Positions 1 to 7,955 of a stretch of 64,000 bases of DNA are shown here, in pieces. Below the pieces are notes generated by a model that saw nothing but the letters and a program-made list of their open reading frames with translations, searched no databases and was not told the origin of the DNA. Source of the DNA: Thermococcus sp. AM4 (lineage in GTDB: Archaea; Methanobacteriota_B; Thermococci; Thermococcales; Thermococcaceae); contig NC_016051.1 of NCBI RefSeq assembly GCF_000151205.2, positions 1,550,001 to 1,614,000 on the forward strand, read 5' to 3'. The position numbers and the translations under genes were made by a program. The first letter of the stretch is position 1, and each line of letters starts with the position of its first letter.

Positions 1-1
1 G

Positions 2-385
2 CCCAACAGGGAGGTCGAGATAAAGAGGAGGAACGTCATGGGCGTTTCCGTCCCGCTCATCGAGGCCGAGAGCTTCAAGAGAAAGGCCAGCGAGCGCGGC
101 TATGCCTTCGTCTCCACGAGTCCATTCGTTGACGTCGCCGCCGAGAAGTTCGAAGAGGTTCTCGATTTAGCGGTTCGCCTCGCCGAGGTTGAAGAGACGC
201 TGAAAAGACTGGCCAAGGAGATCGAGGTTACAAAGAGGCGCGTCAACGCGCTTGAGTACATCATAATCCCGCGCATGGAGGCAACGGTTAAGTTCATCAA
301 GCAGCGCCTCGACGAGATGGAGCGCGAGAACTTCTTCAGGCTCAAGAGGGTTAAGGCCCTCATAGAGGCCCGCTCCAGCGGTTAA
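2..385 (+). CDS. atpD: A-type ATP synthase subunit D, C-terminal part
   Basis: Subunit D is the central rotor stalk of the archaeal A1Ao ATP synthase and couples the catalytic A3B3 head to the membrane ring. The gene enters from the left edge in an open frame beginning at base 2, so the N-terminus is outside the window. The visible part reads [20 protein letters not shown] followed by a long charged helix with heptad-like spacing ([23 protein letters not shown]), which matches the conserved C-terminal coiled coil of subunit D. The internal ATG at 38 is in frame but is not the real start. It is probably the last gene of the atp operon, as the next gene starts 39 bp downstream and is unrelated. 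Confidence 0.93.
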   Translation, partial: PNREVEIKRRNVMGVSVPLIEAESFKRKASERGYAFVSTSPFVDVAAEKFEEVLDLAVRLAEVEETLKRLAKEIEVTKRRVNALEYIIIPRMEATVKFIKQRLDEMERENFFRLKRVKALIEARSSG

Positions 386-424
386 GCTTTTATTTGACCA
401 TTTCTATTTCCATCTGGTGGTAGC

Positions 425-1642
425 ATGACGGAAAGGCTCTTTTACAGGGACCCCTATCTGAGGGAAGCGAAGGCGAGGGTTATTAGAGTTGAGGAGCGCG
501 GCAATAAGGTTGGGGTTCTCCTAGATAGGACGATTTTCTACCCGGAAGGTGGCGGTCAGCCCTCCGACAGGGGGGTGATCGAGGGCAACGGCTTCAGAAT
601 TATCGTTGATAAGGTTCACGGAAAGGACGAGATCTGGCACGAGGGGAAACTTGAGGGAAGACCGCCCCGTGAGGGCGATGAGGTGGGATTAATCCTCGAC
701 TGGGAGTGGCGCTACGAGAACATGAGGGCCCACACGGGCCAGCACATCCTCTCGGCCGTCATAAAGGACCTCCTCGGGGCGGACACAACGGGCTTTCAGA
801 TATTCCCCGATCACAGCAAGATCGAGATCGACTACCCCGGGGAGCTGAGCTGGGAGCTGGTAAACGAGATCGAGAGGAAAACCAACGAAATAGTCTGGGG
901 CGACGTCGAGGTTGAAGTTGAGGTCTACGACGAGCTCCCGGAGGATCTCAAAGCCCGTCTGAGGAAGGCCCTCTCCGAGAAGGTAAAGCCCCCGATAAGG
1001 ATAGTGAAGATTGGAACAGTCGATGTCACCCCCTGCGGCGGAACCCACGTGGGGAGCACGCGCGAGATCGGTATCGTGAAGGTTCTCAACTTCTACCGCA
1101 AGAGCAGGAAGCTATGGCGCATAGAGTTCGCCGCTGGAAACAGGGCTTTGAGGGCTCTGAACGAAATCCTTGAGGATTACTGGGGATCTCTGAGCAGGAT
1201 GCCCAACAAGAACAGGCCCCTTATGGAAAGGGTCGTTGAGCTCAGGGACGAACTTGAGAGGCTTGAGGAGGATAAGTCGAAGCTGAGACGCGAGCTCTGG
1301 CGCTGGAAGGCGGAGGCGCTCCTCAGCAACGCTCGCGAAATCAAAGGAGTCAGGGTTATCACTCTCGTTGAGGATTTGCCGATGAAGGACGCGCAGGCCT
1401 TCGCGATCTACCTCGTCGAGCACAATCCTGACACAATAGCCCTCATCGCCGGTGAAAACTACGTCGTCTTCGCCAAGAACGAGGATCTCGACGTTTCGAT
1501 GAGATCGCTTTTGAGGGAGGTTCTGGCAGAAGTCGGCGGTGGGGGCGGCGGAAGCGACAACCTCGCCAAGGGAGGCGGCTTTAAAGTTTTCCCGGAGGAG
1601 GTTCTCTCTATCGCAGTGAAAAAACTTGAGGAGATGCTCTAG
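425..1642 (+). CDS. alaX: Alanyl-tRNA editing protein AlaX (long form with DHHA1 tail)
   Basis: A free-standing editing enzyme that hydrolyses Ser or Gly mischarged on tRNA-Ala. The two zinc/catalytic signatures of the AlaRS editing domain are present: HTGQH (H103, H107) and CGGTH (C204, H208). A C-terminal half of about 150 residues with a heptad region and the glycine-rich stretch GGGGGGSDNLAKGGG is the DHHA1/C-Ala-like domain of AlaX-L. The 405-aa length fits AlaX-L. The ATG at 425 follows TGGTGGTAGC, a good ribosome binding site. It ends directly against the convergent permease gene with no spacer. Editing activity is inferred from the family. Confidence 0.93.
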   Translation: MTERLFYRDPYLREAKARVIRVEERGNKVGVLLDRTIFYPEGGGQPSDRGVIEGNGFRIIVDKVHGKDEIWHEGKLEGRPPREGDEVGLILDWEWRYENMRAHTGQHILSAVIKDLLGADTTGFQIFPDHSKIEIDYPGELSWELVNEIERKTNEIVWGDVEVEVEVYDELPEDLKARLRKALSEKVKPPIRIVKIGTVDVTPCGGTHVGSTREIGIVKVLNFYRKSRKLWRIEFAAGNRALRALNEILEDYWGSLSRMPNKNRPLMERVVELRDELERLEEDKSKLRRELWRWKAEALLSNAREIKGVRVITLVEDLPMKDAQAFAIYLVEHNPDTIALIAGENYVVFAKNEDLDVSMRSLLREVLAEVGGGGGGSDNLAKGGGFKVFPEEVLSIAVKKLEEML

Positions 1643-2878
1643 CTACATCTCCAGAAACCTCTCCTCCATCTCCAGGTTTATCAGCACGAAGGCCATCGCG
1701 AAAAGCGCGAGGGCCGTTCCGATGGGCAGGACTATCCACCACGCCATGCTGAAGAGCTGGTGCTCCGTTATCATGCTCCCGAGCAGGGTTCCCCAGTTGA
1801 AGCCCGGAATCGCCTCGAAGAACCCGAGCAGTGAAACCAAGGCCACGACCTTGGGCATGAGGGTCGAGAACTGGTAGACGCTGTAGGGCAGCACGGCCTT
1901 TGAGATGTGGTACCTCAGTATCCACCACTTTGAACCTCCAAGGCTCCTGGAGGACTCGACGTACTCCTTGCTGAGCTCCGTTTCCACGAGGGCCCTGACG
2001 TTTCTCGATACCTTGCCAAAGAGCAGAAAGCCCATAACAAGGACGAAGCTCCAGAACGGAACCTTGAGATGCCCCCCGTAGCTCACCTTTCCGGTTATCG
2101 GGATTATCATCACCATGACCGGGACGAGGGGGAGAACAGTTGAGAGCTTGCTCAACGCATCGGTCACCGAGCCCGCGAAGCCGGAGAGCGCACTCGCTAT
2201 TCCGAGTAACGTCCCGAGGAGCACCGCGATGGCCCCAACCGCCACGACCATTTCCATGGTCTCGCGGAGACCCCAGATGAAACCCTGCCAGACGTCCCTT
2301 CCAACGCCGTCTGTGCCCATTAGGCCGTACGTTTTTCCGAGCACCTTTACACTGGGTTTTCCGTTCGTGACGACTTTGATGGTGTAGGTTCCCTTCTCCC
2401 GGAAGATTGGCTCTAGCCCCTTGAATATCAGGTCCGACGTCGTGCAGTTGATTCCGTTGTCCCTGGCTATCCTTTGAAGGACAGGGAAGGCCATCGCGAG
2501 GCGAATCTGGTCCCGGGGAAGCCCCTCGTAGAAGGTGTACTCCCTTCCGTCAGGCATCGTGAGGTTCACGGTGGTCCAGCTGGACGAGTTGGGGTGGATC
2601 ACTATGTCCTGGGGAGGTGCCGAGTAGTGGAAGTCGTATTCGTAGACGTAGAGCCCGCCCTCCGCTCTGGATGGCTTCAGCTCCTCCGTCGGGGGCAGGT
2701 TCCTGCCGAAGAGGTTTACCCACTCTGGAGGGGCCAGCTTGGGGTTCTCGACCCAGTACATCTTGTCGTTCCAGTGTTCGATCGCGTTTTTATCGGCGAG
2801 GTGCGGACTCAGGACCGAGGCGATCAGATAGGCTAGGAGTATCGCTGCCGCGGCCTTCATCTTCAGCGACGCCCTCAT
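1643..2878 (-). CDS. OppC/DppC-like ABC transporter permease (copy 1)
   Basis: An inner-membrane permease of the peptide/nickel ABC family (411 aa). It has an N-terminal membrane helix (AAAAILLAYLIASVLSP), then about 160 extracytoplasmic residues, then a five-helix BPD_transp_1 domain introduced by LMGTDGVGRDVWQGFIWG, the usual start of OppC permease cores. The EAA-like cytoplasmic loop reads ELSKEYVESSRSLGGSKWWILRYHI. I start it at the ATG at 2878 rather than at the longer open frame, because this ATG overlaps the stop of the OppB-like gene (ATGA) and follows GGGAGGGAAGGGC. No binding protein or ATPase gene is adjacent. Its closest relative here is the gene at 5463-6839. Confidence 0.9.
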   Translation of the reverse strand: MRASLKMKAAAAILLAYLIASVLSPHLADKNAIEHWNDKMYWVENPKLAPPEWVNLFGRNLPPTEELKPSRAEGGLYVYEYDFHYSAPPQDIVIHPNSSSWTTVNLTMPDGREYTFYEGLPRDQIRLAMAFPVLQRIARDNGINCTTSDLIFKGLEPIFREKGTYTIKVVTNGKPSVKVLGKTYGLMGTDGVGRDVWQGFIWGLRETMEMVVAVGAIAVLLGTLLGIASALSGFAGSVTDALSKLSTVLPLVPVMVMIIPITGKVSYGGHLKVPFWSFVLVMGFLLFGKVSRNVRALVETELSKEYVESSRSLGGSKWWILRYHISKAVLPYSVYQFSTLMPKVVALVSLLGFFEAIPGFNWGTLLGSMITEHQLFSMAWWIVLPIGTALALFAMAFVLINLEMEERFLEM

Positions 2879-3843
2879 GCCCTTCCCTCCCTGCCGATCC
2901 TGGGATCGAGGTGGAGGTAGATGGACTCCATGACGACGGCGTTCACGAAGTAGAAGAGCAGCATGACGAAGGCGGCGAAAAACACGCCGTAGCTGTTGTA
3001 GTAGTAGCTGACCCCCTGGACGCTGTGGCCGAGCCTGAAGGAATACGCCAGGATCCACCCGATTCCGTGGACGTTGAATATCACCTCAACAACGAAGACG
3101 CTCATCAGAATCTCGAGGAAGTTGTAGGTGGTGAACGTCATAAAGGCGGGCAGGGCAATTCTCAGGAGCTTCCTCTTTATCCTCCCCTCCGGGAGACCCC
3201 GGGCCCTGTCGTAGAGCACGTGGCTTTCGTTGCTCTCAAACTTTATCAGGTTTCTGACGTTGAAGGCGTACTCCCAGACCATTGCCAGAACGAGCGTTAG
3301 AGCCGGCAGGATCAGGCCGAGAACGTAGGCCAGCGCGGTGGAGTTTCCCTCCATGATGGCCCTCCTCAGGTAGCCCTCAAAATCAACCGGTAGCATGGAC
3401 ATCTTCCAGTACAGGGTGTAGAGGAGCACCACCGCTATGAACCAGGGCGGTATTGCCGAGAAAACCGGTGCGAGAACCGACAGCATCCTGTCTGTCCAGC
3501 CCCCGTTGTAGCCGGCCCTAAGTCCGAGGTAGAGGCCGAGGATCAGGATGAAAACCTCGGCAAAGAGGACGAGGATAAGGCTCTTGAGGATGTAAGAGTA
3601 CAGCGCCCTTCCGCTTCTGTTCTTCTCTGTGAGGTGGGTGAAGTAGTAGTAAACCGTTCTCAGGTGCTCCTTCATGAGCTTTACCTTGTCGAAGCTCTCA
3701 ACCTTCCCCTCGGCGTTGTAGGCGTGGGCGTGTATGTACCCCAGAACCGCGAGGTAGTCGAGTATCAAAACGGCGATAATGAACAGCAACAGGTTCTTGG
3801 CGATCACCTTCAGGTACAGATGTCGCCCTCTGTTCATCAGCAT
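2875..3843 (-). CDS. OppB/DppB-like ABC transporter permease (copy 1)
   Basis: The partner permease of the OppC-like gene directly downstream, sharing a 4-bp ATGA overlap and so translationally coupled. It is 322 aa with an N-terminal anchor helix and a BPD_transp_1 domain (about residues 90-310). The OppB hallmark region before the second helix reads LGLYLGLRAGYNGGWTDRMLSVLAPVFSAIPPWF, and the cytoplasmic coupling loop contains ARGLPEGRIKRKLLRIALP. The C-terminus ends in YLHLDPRIGREGRA, the typical DPR ending. OppB/OppC heterodimers normally need OppD/F ATPases and a binding lipoprotein; none is nearby. The promoter is probably the TATA box at 3869-3877. Confidence 0.9.
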   Translation of the reverse strand: MLMNRGRHLYLKVIAKNLLLFIIAVLILDYLAVLGYIHAHAYNAEGKVESFDKVKLMKEHLRTVYYYFTHLTEKNRSGRALYSYILKSLILVLFAEVFILILGLYLGLRAGYNGGWTDRMLSVLAPVFSAIPPWFIAVVLLYTLYWKMSMLPVDFEGYLRRAIMEGNSTALAYVLGLILPALTLVLAMVWEYAFNVRNLIKFESNESHVLYDRARGLPEGRIKRKLLRIALPAFMTFTTYNFLEILMSVFVVEVIFNVHGIGWILAYSFRLGHSVQGVSYYYNSYGVFFAAFVMLLFYFVNAVVMESIYLHLDPRIGREGRA

Positions 3844-3849
3844 TCCCTT

Positions 3850-3877
3850 GTTTTACGTTGGTGTAAACCTTTAAAAG
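3850..3877 (-). promoter_or_regulatory. Promoter of oppBC copy 1: TATA box and inverted repeat
   Basis: Reading leftward, a TATA-like CTTTTAAAG lies at 3877-3869, followed at once by an imperfect inverted repeat at 3868-3850 (GTTTACA on one arm, GTTTTAC on the other, plus-strand order GTTTTAC-GTTGG-TGTAAAC). The repeat would overlap the transcription start, just before the ATG at 3843. That is a usual place for an archaeal repressor operator. The regulator is unknown. Confidence 0.45.
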
Positions 3878-3921
3878 TTTAACCGTTGGGGGTGTTAATC
3901 CTTTGACAACCTGGAAGTCGG

Positions 3922-4737
3922 TCAGGTGAGCCCGAGTCTCTTCTTCACGATTTCCCACTGCCATTCGGGAACCTCGGGCTTCTGGAGTTCCCTCTCGGCC
4001 TTCTCCCTGCTCATGAGGCCGTAGCGAACGAGGGCCGCTATTCTTCGATGCTCGAAGCTGTGCCCGTGCTTTTCCCAGTAGAGCTGTAAGGCCGGCCCCA
4101 GAACGAGGCAGTTGGTTGTATACCCCGGCAGCTCCGGAAACTCGAAGGGAAGCTTTTCCAGTATCTCAAAGCGCTCCCTTTCGGTCATCATTGAGAGCAG
4201 CCTTATCTGAACGACCCCGCCGCTCATGAGCCTGTACGGGTGGTGGCCGAACGGCAGTTCGTGGCCCGTTATTATGTAGCGGTAGCCGTTCCTGAGGGCG
4301 TACTTCCTCAGCTTCTCCATCGTTCTCTTCGAGCAGGCCCTGCAGGGGCTCTGGGCTTTGAGGAGGGCGTTCCTGAATATGTCGGAGTAATCATAGCGCA
4401 GAACCTTAAACGGAACCCCGAGGTGCTCCGCTATTCGCTTCGCGTTCTCTATAGCTTCTTCGGCCATGAGGCCATGATCCACCATAACCGCCTCGAGCTC
4501 CGGAACTTTGTAGACCTCCTTGGCAAGGTAGAGCGCGACAACGCTGTCCTTTCCACCGGAGTATGCAACCACCGCCTTATTGACGTCCCTCATGAGCTCC
4601 TTGAGTTCCCGCCTGACCTTTTCCCGGTCAATGGGATGCCTGAGGTAAACTTGGCACTCACGGCAGATGGGCCTTCCGTCGATAATGTCTATCCTGGCCG
4701 TCCTCTCATCGTTGACGCAGAGCGAGCACTTCAGCAT
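3922..4737 (-). CDS. PP-loop ATPase of the TtuA/Ncs6 tRNA-thiolation type
   Basis: 271 aa. Two N-terminal cysteine pairs (C4xxC7 and C25xxC28) form a zinc ribbon. The PP-loop AYSGGKDS follows (residues 58-65), where ATP activates the target uridine or cytidine by adenylation. Three further cysteines, C132xxC135 and C210, sit where TtuA/NcsA enzymes hold a catalytic [4Fe-4S] cluster. Together these indicate a tRNA 2-thiolation enzyme or close relative. Unlike classical TtuA, no second zinc ribbon is visible at the C-terminus, which ends in a basic helix. It lies between the two oppBC copies with its own short 5' region. The exact nucleotide modified is not decidable from sequence. Confidence 0.85.
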   Translation of the reverse strand: MLKCSLCVNDERTARIDIIDGRPICRECQVYLRHPIDREKVRRELKELMRDVNKAVVAYSGGKDSVVALYLAKEVYKVPELEAVMVDHGLMAEEAIENAKRIAEHLGVPFKVLRYDYSDIFRNALLKAQSPCRACSKRTMEKLRKYALRNGYRYIITGHELPFGHHPYRLMSGGVVQIRLLSMMTERERFEILEKLPFEFPELPGYTTNCLVLGPALQLYWEKHGHSFEHRRIAALVRYGLMSREKAERELQKPEVPEWQWEIVKKRLGLT

Positions 4738-4772
4738 GGGAGAAAGAATGAGAGGCTAGTTAAAAACTTAGC

Positions 4773-5447
4773 TCATCTTTTGAACCTTTCGAGGGGTTTT
4801 CTGGCGGCGTCCTTGGTTTTCTTAAGGCCGCTTTCGGCCTTCTTCTTTCCTGCCCTTGCCGAGAAGAAGACCACTATCGGAAAGGCGTTGCTCAGGAGGA
4901 TTCCGCGGTTGTTCCTGCCCATGAACCATCCGAAGAGCAGCCCGAAAAGGAAACCCGCAGCCCAGAGGTAGAGGAGGAAGTTCCCAGCGCTCATACCGGA
5001 TTTGAGGGTTGCCGAGAGGGTTTTGTACGCCACGCCGAGGGTTACGACGAAGAGAACCTCGATGAGAAGCGAGAGCGTTGAGGCGTTCCCTATTATCGAG
5101 AGCAGCCTTCCCTCGTTGGAGTACTCCCTGACGATTCTCTGGTCATGAATGGTATAAACCAGCGTTTTTGAGAGGTTTGCACCGCTTCTAAACGTCAGAA
5201 AGCCGAGAACCGCTCCGAAGAGGCTGGCGTTTTTGAGCTTCCAGAAGGCCCACAGACCTACGCCAATCCAGATGATGGTGTACACGATCTCATAGCCCTT
5301 CTTCTCGTTCTCGGGGATCTCGATGCGGAAGATTCTCCTCCAGAGCGAGCTTCCCAGCCCCATCGTGAGCCGGGCGATCGCTATCATCGCGTTCAGCCCG
5401 AGGAACACCAAAAGGAGGAAGAGGGCAATCAGCTTCGTCACTATCAT
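4773..5447 (-). CDS. Polytopic membrane protein of unknown function
   Basis: 224 aa with about five hydrophobic segments (near residues 4-28, 53-70, 76-90, 127-145 and 155-180) and a strongly basic C-terminal tail (ARAGKKKAESGLKKTKDAARKPLERFKR) expected in the cytoplasm by the positive-inside rule. I recognise no motif. It sits 15 bp downstream of the second OppC-like gene on the same strand, so it may be read as the third gene of that operon. The PP-loop gene follows 35 bp later. A link to the permeases is inference from position only. Confidence 0.7.
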   Translation of the reverse strand: MIVTKLIALFLLLVFLGLNAMIAIARLTMGLGSSLWRRIFRIEIPENEKKGYEIVYTIIWIGVGLWAFWKLKNASLFGAVLGFLTFRSGANLSKTLVYTIHDQRIVREYSNEGRLLSIIGNASTLSLLIEVLFVVTLGVAYKTLSATLKSGMSAGNFLLYLWAAGFLFGLLFGWFMGRNNRGILLSNAFPIVVFFSARAGKKKAESGLKKTKDAARKPLERFKR

Positions 5448-5462
5448 GGTTTCTATCTCGTT

Positions 5463-6839
5463 TCAAACCTTAATAAACTCTTCCTCGATCCAGTTGGCGA
5501 TAACCACGAAGGAAATGGCCAGGAGGCCCATTGAGACGCCTATTGGCAGGACTAGCCACCAGAGGAACTGGTACTGGGCGTTGTAGACTATCGTCTGGCT
5601 CATCAGGGAGCTCCAGTTGAAGCCGGGTGAGATGTTGAAGAACCCTAAGAGGGTGAGCAGCGCTATGACCCCGGGGACGGCTATGGCCAGCTGTTCAAGG
5701 CTGTACGGAATGAGAATCCGGGAAACGTGTTTTCTCAGTATCCAGAGAAGGCTTCCGCCGAGGGCCTTTGACGATTCGGTGTAGCCCTTCCGGAGTTCCT
5801 CCTTGACTATCGAGCGAACGTTTCTTGAGACGTTTCCGGTTAGGAGAATTCCGAGTACGAGCGCAACGTAGAGGGAATGGATCCTTATCACGTAGACTCT
5901 GTTTTCCAGCTCGATGGTTCCGAGGGCTATTATCGTGACCATGGCGAAGGGGAGCGTTGGAAGAACCGTGAGAAAGCGCGAGGCGAGGTTGGAGCCAGTG
6001 CCGGCCTTTCCCCCTATAGCTCCCAAGGTTCCGAGGACGAGGCCGAGCCCAACGGAGATCAGTGCTCCGGCGAAGGCTATGAGCAGGGTTTCTCCCATCC
6101 CCCCGAGGAAGCCGACCCACACGTCCCTCCCGAGGGTGTCCGTGCCCAAGAGCCCGTGACTCTGACCGGCGATGAAGACCTTCATAGTCTCATTTGGTTC
6201 CAGCCTTGGAACCCTGCCGCCGTGGAGGAGCCTCACTATCGGCGAGTCCAGGGCCTTTACCGTTATTACGTACCTTCCGTACAGGGGCTTCGGATTCGTT
6301 AGACAGTCCTCCTTTGGTTCGGAGAAAACGATGTTAAGAACGTTCTTTCCGAAGAAGGACTCTCCCGTTAGCCTCATGCCGCACCGCTCCTCCGCGAGTT
6401 CCTCAAAGAGGGGATAGTTCTCTCCTAAGTGCAGCGTGTAGTTCATCAGGCCGGGGGAACCGGCGAAGAGCCTTATTGTCTCGTTGTCCGGCGTCGTCAG
6501 GGTTACCTCGATTGACTTCGTGGTGTTTGCAACGATAACCACGTCCTCCGGTGCCACACCGTAATGGAAATCGTACGTGAACCTGAAAACCCCCTCCCTG
6601 TATTTGCCCCTCAGCCACTCCGAGGGAGGCAATCCTTTGAAGGCCCCGTACCACTCGGGGGGTTTCGCCTTCGGGTTCATCTCCCAGTAGTCGAGGTTGT
6701 TCCAGTTCCTAAGGTCGTCGCTCCTGAGGGTGAGGGGGCCTACCAGGGAGGCGATCACATAGGCGATAACCACGATGAGGGCGATTGAGACCCTCCTCGG
6801 TATCCTCATGCCCCTCCCCTCGCGTGCCTTCTCACCCAT
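5463..6839 (-). CDS. OppC/DppC-like ABC transporter permease (copy 2)
   Basis: Second copy of the OppC-like permease. The layout matches copy 1: a membrane helix (RVSIALIVVIAYVIASLVGPL), a roughly 180-residue outside domain, then LLGTDTLGRDVWVGFLGG and the transporter core, ending in a short ANWIEEEFIKV tail. The outside domain shares blocks with copy 1, such as NPKAKPPEW, GLPPSEWL, YDFHYGVAPEDVVI and LTTPDNETI. I chose the ATG at 6839, preceded by GGAGGGAGATCA and overlapping the OppB stop by 8 bp. The ATG at 6809, also with a purine-rich site, is a possible alternative and gives the start most like copy 1. Substrate unknown. Confidence 0.9.
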   Translation of the reverse strand: MGEKAREGRGMRIPRRVSIALIVVIAYVIASLVGPLTLRSDDLRNWNNLDYWEMNPKAKPPEWYGAFKGLPPSEWLRGKYREGVFRFTYDFHYGVAPEDVVIVANTTKSIEVTLTTPDNETIRLFAGSPGLMNYTLHLGENYPLFEELAEERCGMRLTGESFFGKNVLNIVFSEPKEDCLTNPKPLYGRYVITVKALDSPIVRLLHGGRVPRLEPNETMKVFIAGQSHGLLGTDTLGRDVWVGFLGGMGETLLIAFAGALISVGLGLVLGTLGAIGGKAGTGSNLASRFLTVLPTLPFAMVTIIALGTIELENRVYVIRIHSLYVALVLGILLTGNVSRNVRSIVKEELRKGYTESSKALGGSLLWILRKHVSRILIPYSLEQLAIAVPGVIALLTLLGFFNISPGFNWSSLMSQTIVYNAQYQFLWWLVLPIGVSMGLLAISFVVIANWIEEEFIKV

Positions 6840-7857
6840 TGATCTCCCTCCTCGGGTCGAGGTGGATGTAGAGTGCCTCAAGAACCGTTGAGTTCAGGAA
6901 GTAGAACATCGCCATGACGAAGGCCACGAAGAAGATGCTGGGGCCGTCGAAGTGCAGGTACGGCATCTTGGGCTCTCCGAACTCGTTGGGGAGGTATACT
7001 ACCTCCACCGAGTCCGCTAAGACCTTTCCGATTCCCGGGACGTCGAAGAGCTTTTCCACGGCCATTGCACTCATCATCAGGTTGAGGAAGTTGTAGCTCG
7101 TGAAGGTAAGGAACGAGGGGAGAACCGTTCTCAGGAGCTTTCTCATGATCCTCCTGTCCGGCAATCCCTTGAGGATGTCAATGAAGAAGTACTCCTCGAA
7201 GGCTTCCTTCTTGACAAGGTTCCTGACGTTGAAGGCGTAAACAACGACGTTTGAGAACGTCAGCGCTATGACCGGCAGGAGGAGGGCGTTCAAATAGGTC
7301 AGAACACCGATTCCTCCATAGGCCCTCGCCCTCATCAGGGAGTTGGTGTAGCTGATGTCGCCTATGTTCCATTTCCACCACAGAGTCCACACGAAGAGCA
7401 GGGCCCAGAACCAGGCTGGAATTCCGGAGAAGAGGGGAGCCAGCCCCGACAGAATTTTGTCCCAGAGCCCCCCGCGGTAACCAGCCCTCAACCCCCAGTA
7501 GAGGCCGAAGACGAATATCAGGAGCGTCGTCATCGCCAGAACCGCGAAGCTGAGTCCGATCGTTTTCAGGGTTTTCCAGCGTCTCTCTCCCTTGAACTCG
7601 TCTACCACGTACCTGAAGTAGGCTTTAACGTCCCGCCTGATTGAGCTGATCTTCACGCGCTCCGCGCTCTTCTGTATTTCGTTGAGGTACTTTTCGTACT
7701 GGGCCCTTGCCTCCGGCGACATCTTTTCAATGTCCACGGGAGTCTTGGATTCCACCTGAAGGGCCTTTTCCTCCGCGATGGCAACCATCGTCGCCGTGAG
7801 CAGGAGTGCGAGCGATATCAGGATGAGGTTGAAGAGGACGTCCCTAACGATCCTCAT
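6832..7857 (-). CDS. OppB/DppB-like ABC transporter permease (copy 2)
   Basis: 341-aa permease pairing with the OppC-like gene downstream. It has an N-terminal helix, then a polar extracytoplasmic stretch with EKMSPEARAQYEKYLNEIQ, then the OppB core with FGLYWGLRAGYRGGLWDKILSGLAPLFSGIPAWF, the coupling-loop sequence LPDRRIMRKLLRTVLPSFLTF, and the DPRREING end. It is clearly homologous to the gene at 2875-3843, so the two BC pairs arose by duplication or have been kept as paralogous transporters. No OppA, OppD or OppF partners lie in the window. TATA box at 7887-7897. Confidence 0.9.
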   Translation of the reverse strand: MRIVRDVLFNLILISLALLLTATMVAIAEEKALQVESKTPVDIEKMSPEARAQYEKYLNEIQKSAERVKISSIRRDVKAYFRYVVDEFKGERRWKTLKTIGLSFAVLAMTTLLIFVFGLYWGLRAGYRGGLWDKILSGLAPLFSGIPAWFWALLFVWTLWWKWNIGDISYTNSLMRARAYGGIGVLTYLNALLLPVIALTFSNVVVYAFNVRNLVKKEAFEEYFFIDILKGLPDRRIMRKLLRTVLPSFLTFTSYNFLNLMMSAMAVEKLFDVPGIGKVLADSVEVVYLPNEFGEPKMPYLHFDGPSIFFVAFVMAMFYFLNSTVLEALYIHLDPRREING

Positions 7858-7886
7858 AATTCAGCCCTTGGAAAATTTGGGTCCAA

Positions 7887-7955
7887 AATTTATAAACTTT
7901 TGTAGAAAATGAGAACATCGGAATAAAATAAAGTTATATGTAACATCACGTTACA
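7887..7955 (-). promoter_or_regulatory. Promoter of oppBC copy 2 with upstream inverted repeat
   Basis: The minus-strand TATA box GTTTATAAATT lies at 7897-7887, about 30 bp before the ATG at 7857. About 45 bp further upstream is a perfect inverted repeat with arms TGTAAC and GTTACA around ATCAC (7939-7955); it overlaps the stop codon of the radical SAM gene. The repeat may be an activator or repressor site, or part of the terminator region; only the symmetry is seen. Confidence 0.4.
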
